Origin: Stenotrophomonas rhizophila | GTDB taxonomy: Bacteria; Pseudomonadota; Gammaproteobacteria; Xanthomonadales; Xanthomonadaceae | Direction: 5' to 3' | Length of the DNA stretch: 64,000 bases | Assembly: GCF_001704155.1 (NCBI RefSeq) | Contig: NZ_CP016294.1 | Location: forward strand, 3,655,501-3,719,500 | Part shown: piece after piece, positions 62,090 to 64,000 of the stretch | Numbering within the stretch: position 1 is the first letter of the stretch | How the letters are laid out: the number at the start of each line of letters is the position of its first letter | The notes under the pieces: generated by a model | What the model was told of the DNA's origin: nothing | The model's database searches: none | The model's input: the letters and a program-made list of their open reading frames with translations, nothing else | Position numbers and translations under genes: made by a program

Positions 62090-63388
62090 ATACGCAAACT
62101 GGCGATTCTGGCCGATGCCGCCAAGTACGACGCGTCCTGCGCCTCCAGTGGCGCGGGGCGGCGGGATTCGCGCGCGTCCGGCGGCATCGGCAGCACCGAA
62201 GGCGCCGGCATCTGCCACAGCTACACCCCTGACGGTCGCTGCGTCTCGTTGCTGAAGATTCTGCTCACCAACTTCTGCATCTACGACTGCGCGTACTGTG
62301 TGAACCGGGTCTCCAGCAACGTACCGCGCGCACGCTTCAACGTGGCCGAAGTCGTCGCGCTGACCATGGATTTCTACAAGCGCAACTACATCGAAGGGTT
62401 GTTCCTTTCCAGCGGCATCATCCGCAATGCCGACTACACCATGGAGCAGATGGTGGAAGTGGCGCGCCAGCTGCGCGAGGAACACCGGTTCTCCGGCTAC
62501 ATCCATCTCAAGACCATTCCGGAAGCCTCGCCCGAACTGCTGGCGGCGGCCGGCCGCTACGCCGACCGGCTGTCGATCAACATCGAGCTGCCCACCGAGG
62601 AGGGCTTGAGCAGCTTTGCGCCAGAGAAATCGCTGCCTTCCATTCGCGGCGCGATGGGTGAACTGCGCTGGCGCATCGAAGAAGCCAAGGAGGCCAAGGC
62701 CGCCAGCGAGGCCAAGCCCACCACGGTGGCGGCACCGACGCCGACCGCCCCGGCCAAGCGCGCCGGCCGCGCCCGTGCGCCGCGCTTTGCGCCTGCTGGC
62801 CAGAGCACGCAGATGATCGTCGGTGCCGACGGCGCCAGCGACCAGCAGATCCTCGGTGCTGCCGACAACCTGTACGGCAACTACCGCATGCGCCGGGTGT
62901 ACTACTCCGCCTTCAGCCCGATCCCCGACGCCAGCCGCCTGCTTCCGGTGCAGGCACCGCCACTGGCGCGCGAACACCGCCTGTACCAGGCCGACTGGCT
63001 GCTGCGCTTCTATGGCTATGGCGTGGAGGAAATCACCGATACCACCCAGAACGGCATGCTCGACCTGGACATCGACCCGAAGCTGGCCTGGGCGATCCGC
63101 CACCCTGAACGCTTCCCGGTCGATCTCAACGTGGCGTCGAAGGAGATGCTGCTGCGCGTGCCGGGGTTGGGCGTGCGCAACGTCAAACGCGTGCTGATGG
63201 CACGCCGCCATGGCCGCCTCCGCGTGGCCGACGTGGCCCGCCTGCGCGCGCCGATGAGCAAACTGCTGCCGTTCGTGCAGCTGGCCGACCATCACCCGCG
63301 TCGCGCACTGGATGACCCCACCGCGCTGCGCGCGCGGCTGGCACCGCCACCGCGCCAGGCCTCGCTGTTTCCCGACGCTGCCGCATGA
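62081..63388 (+). CDS. Radical SAM protein of the putative DNA modification/repair family (UdgX-linked)
   Basis: The 435-residue protein starts METIRKLAILADAAKYDASC, typical of the family named rSAM_link_UDG. The SAM-cluster cysteines are Cys66, Cys70 and Cys73 (CIYDCAYC), and further cysteines at 20, 45 and 54 may bind a second cluster. An Ala/Pro/Lys linker (about 205-250) separates it from the second half. A helix-hairpin-helix (VPGLGVRNVKRVLMARR, near 355-375) suggests DNA binding. The next gene overlaps by 4 bp (ATGA) and encodes its regular partner. No ribosome site is visible. The reaction is unknown. Confidence 0.93.
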   Translation: METIRKLAILADAAKYDASCASSGAGRRDSRASGGIGSTEGAGICHSYTPDGRCVSLLKILLTNFCIYDCAYCVNRVSSNVPRARFNVAEVVALTMDFYKRNYIEGLFLSSGIIRNADYTMEQMVEVARQLREEHRFSGYIHLKTIPEASPELLAAAGRYADRLSINIELPTEEGLSSFAPEKSLPSIRGAMGELRWRIEEAKEAKAASEAKPTTVAAPTPTAPAKRAGRARAPRFAPAGQSTQMIVGADGASDQQILGAADNLYGNYRMRRVYYSAFSPIPDASRLLPVQAPPLAREHRLYQADWLLRFYGYGVEEITDTTQNGMLDLDIDPKLAWAIRHPERFPVDLNVASKEMLLRVPGLGVRNVKRVLMARRHGRLRVADVARLRAPMSKLLPFVQLADHHPRRALDDPTALRARLAPPPRQASLFPDAAA

Positions 63389-64000
63389 ACCGCTGGAGTG
63401 TGCGGGTCGACCCGTCGTGGTCGGTGCAATCCTGGCGTGAGGCCGCGCGGCGGGCGCTGCAGCACCGCGTCGCACCGGAGCAGCTGGACTGGCTGCAGGA
63501 GGGTGAAGGTTCGCTGCTGGACGCGCCGGCGCTGGCCACCCTCTCAGTGCCTGACGCTGAAGCCACCGCCATTGCGGTGCCGAAGGCGTTCCTCGAACTG
63601 GCCGCCAGCTGCCTGTGCCACCGCGATCCGCAGCGCCACTCGCTGCTGTACCGCATGCTGTGGCGGATCACCCACGGCGAGCGTGGCCTGCTCACCAACC
63701 CGGCCGATCCGGACGTGCTGCGTGCGATGGCCCTCGCCCAGGCGGTGCGCCGCGACAGCCACAAGATGAAAGCCTTCGTGCGTTTCCGCGAAGTACCGGG
63801 CGAAGAGGATGCCTTCATCGCCTGGTTCGAGCCCGATCACTTCATCGTGGATCGGGTCGCGCCGTTCTTCGCGCGCCGCTTTGCGGGCATGCGCTGGGCC
63901 ATCCTCACGCCGTATCGCAGTGCCCGCTGGGACGGCCAGGTGCTGGCATTCGGCCCCGGCAGCAAGCAGGCGGATGCGCCGGTGGAGGATGCGCGCGAAG
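63385..64000 (+). CDS. UdgX-family uracil-DNA binding protein with N-terminal DUF4130, 3'-truncated by window edge
   Basis: The first 205 residues are visible, beginning MNRWSVRVDPSWSVQSW. The sequence matches the DUF4130 domain (SAM_7-linked domain) that precedes the uracil-DNA glycosylase domain in fused proteins of this family: CLCHRDPQRHSLLYRMLWRI and KMKAFVRFREVPGEEDAFIAWFEPDHFIVDRVAPFFARRF. The glycosylase domain with the KRIHQ-type loop would lie beyond the window, so the UdgX part is inferred. It is coupled to the radical SAM gene by ATGA overlap. Confidence 0.85.
   Translation, partial: MNRWSVRVDPSWSVQSWREAARRALQHRVAPEQLDWLQEGEGSLLDAPALATLSVPDAEATAIAVPKAFLELAASCLCHRDPQRHSLLYRMLWRITHGERGLLTNPADPDVLRAMALAQAVRRDSHKMKAFVRFREVPGEEDAFIAWFEPDHFIVDRVAPFFARRFAGMRWAILTPYRSARWDGQVLAFGPGSKQADAPVEDARE

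Overview
The window is chromosomal DNA from a high-GC gammaproteobacterium of the Xanthomonadaceae, almost certainly Stenotrophomonas. The strongest pointers are a complete smeDEF efflux operon with the divergent repressor gene smeT and a recognisable SmeT operator, many short palindromes headed GTAG (the SMAG family of REP sequences described from S. maltophilia), the HslV N-terminal extension typical of this family, and the order lptM-dapF-DUF484-xerC-hslV-hslU. Coding density is high and nearly all genes are housekeeping or envelope genes. There is no prophage, insertion sequence, CRISPR array, rRNA or tRNA.

Layout. 0-5 kb: a truncated folK, an Anbu-type proteasome homologue, and a three-gene phosphorelay (sensor kinase, single-domain regulator, hybrid receiver-kinase). 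5-12 kb: a BON-domain periplasmic protein, a Gfo/Idh/MocA oxidoreductase, an operon of a DUF2242 lipoprotein, a secreted Cys/Glu protein and 6-phosphogluconate dehydrogenase, then tail-specific protease Prc. 12-14.5 kb: a gene-poor segment with two divergent structured repeats, then ybeD-lipB-lipA. 14.5-26 kb: an LpxR-like lipid A deacylase, then the cell-elongation cluster mreB-mreC-mreD-mrdA-mrdB-mltB-rlpA-dacA. 26-32.8 kb: a PfkB-type kinase, lipoproteins, an M1 aminopeptidase, ubiE, a yeast-type cytosine deaminase and a small iron-permease-family protein. 32.8-39.4 kb: smeF, smeE, smeD and smeT. 39.8-44.7 kb: hslU, hslV, xerC, DUF484, dapF and lptM. 44.8-52.1 kb: a DUF454 protein, two S9 peptidases around an aminotransferase, and a lipocalin. 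52-54.5 kb: a HigBA toxin-antitoxin pair followed by metI and metN. 54.6-62 kb: an EamA transporter, yajQ, DUF1415, an SDR, oligopeptidase A, a PLP enzyme and two glyoxalase-fold proteins. 62-64 kb: a radical SAM gene coupled to a UdgX-type uracil-DNA glycosylase gene that runs off the end.

How the genes work together. Envelope biology dominates: the elongasome with its lytic transglycosylase and carboxypeptidase, outer-membrane lipoproteins, LpxR, LptM, Prc and the SmeDEF pump. Protein turnover is the second theme: Anbu, HslUV, Prc, two S9 peptidases, M1 and M3 peptidases. Lipoylation and diaminopimelate synthesis are complete local modules.

The least explained items are (i) a divergent pair of about 105-nt elements at 12058-12326 whose stems differ in sequence but stay paired while loop sequences are constant, (ii) the radical SAM/UdgX pair with operator-like dyads over its start, (iii) a secreted protein carrying a Cys/Glu arrangement reminiscent of the Bacillus spore transglutaminase Tgl, and (iv) a family of long compound repeats at three intergenic sites. 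SMAG palindromes also lie inside the coding sequences of mreC and smeE, and one SMAG pair supplies the stop codons of two convergent genes. None of these functional readings has been tested by computation here.
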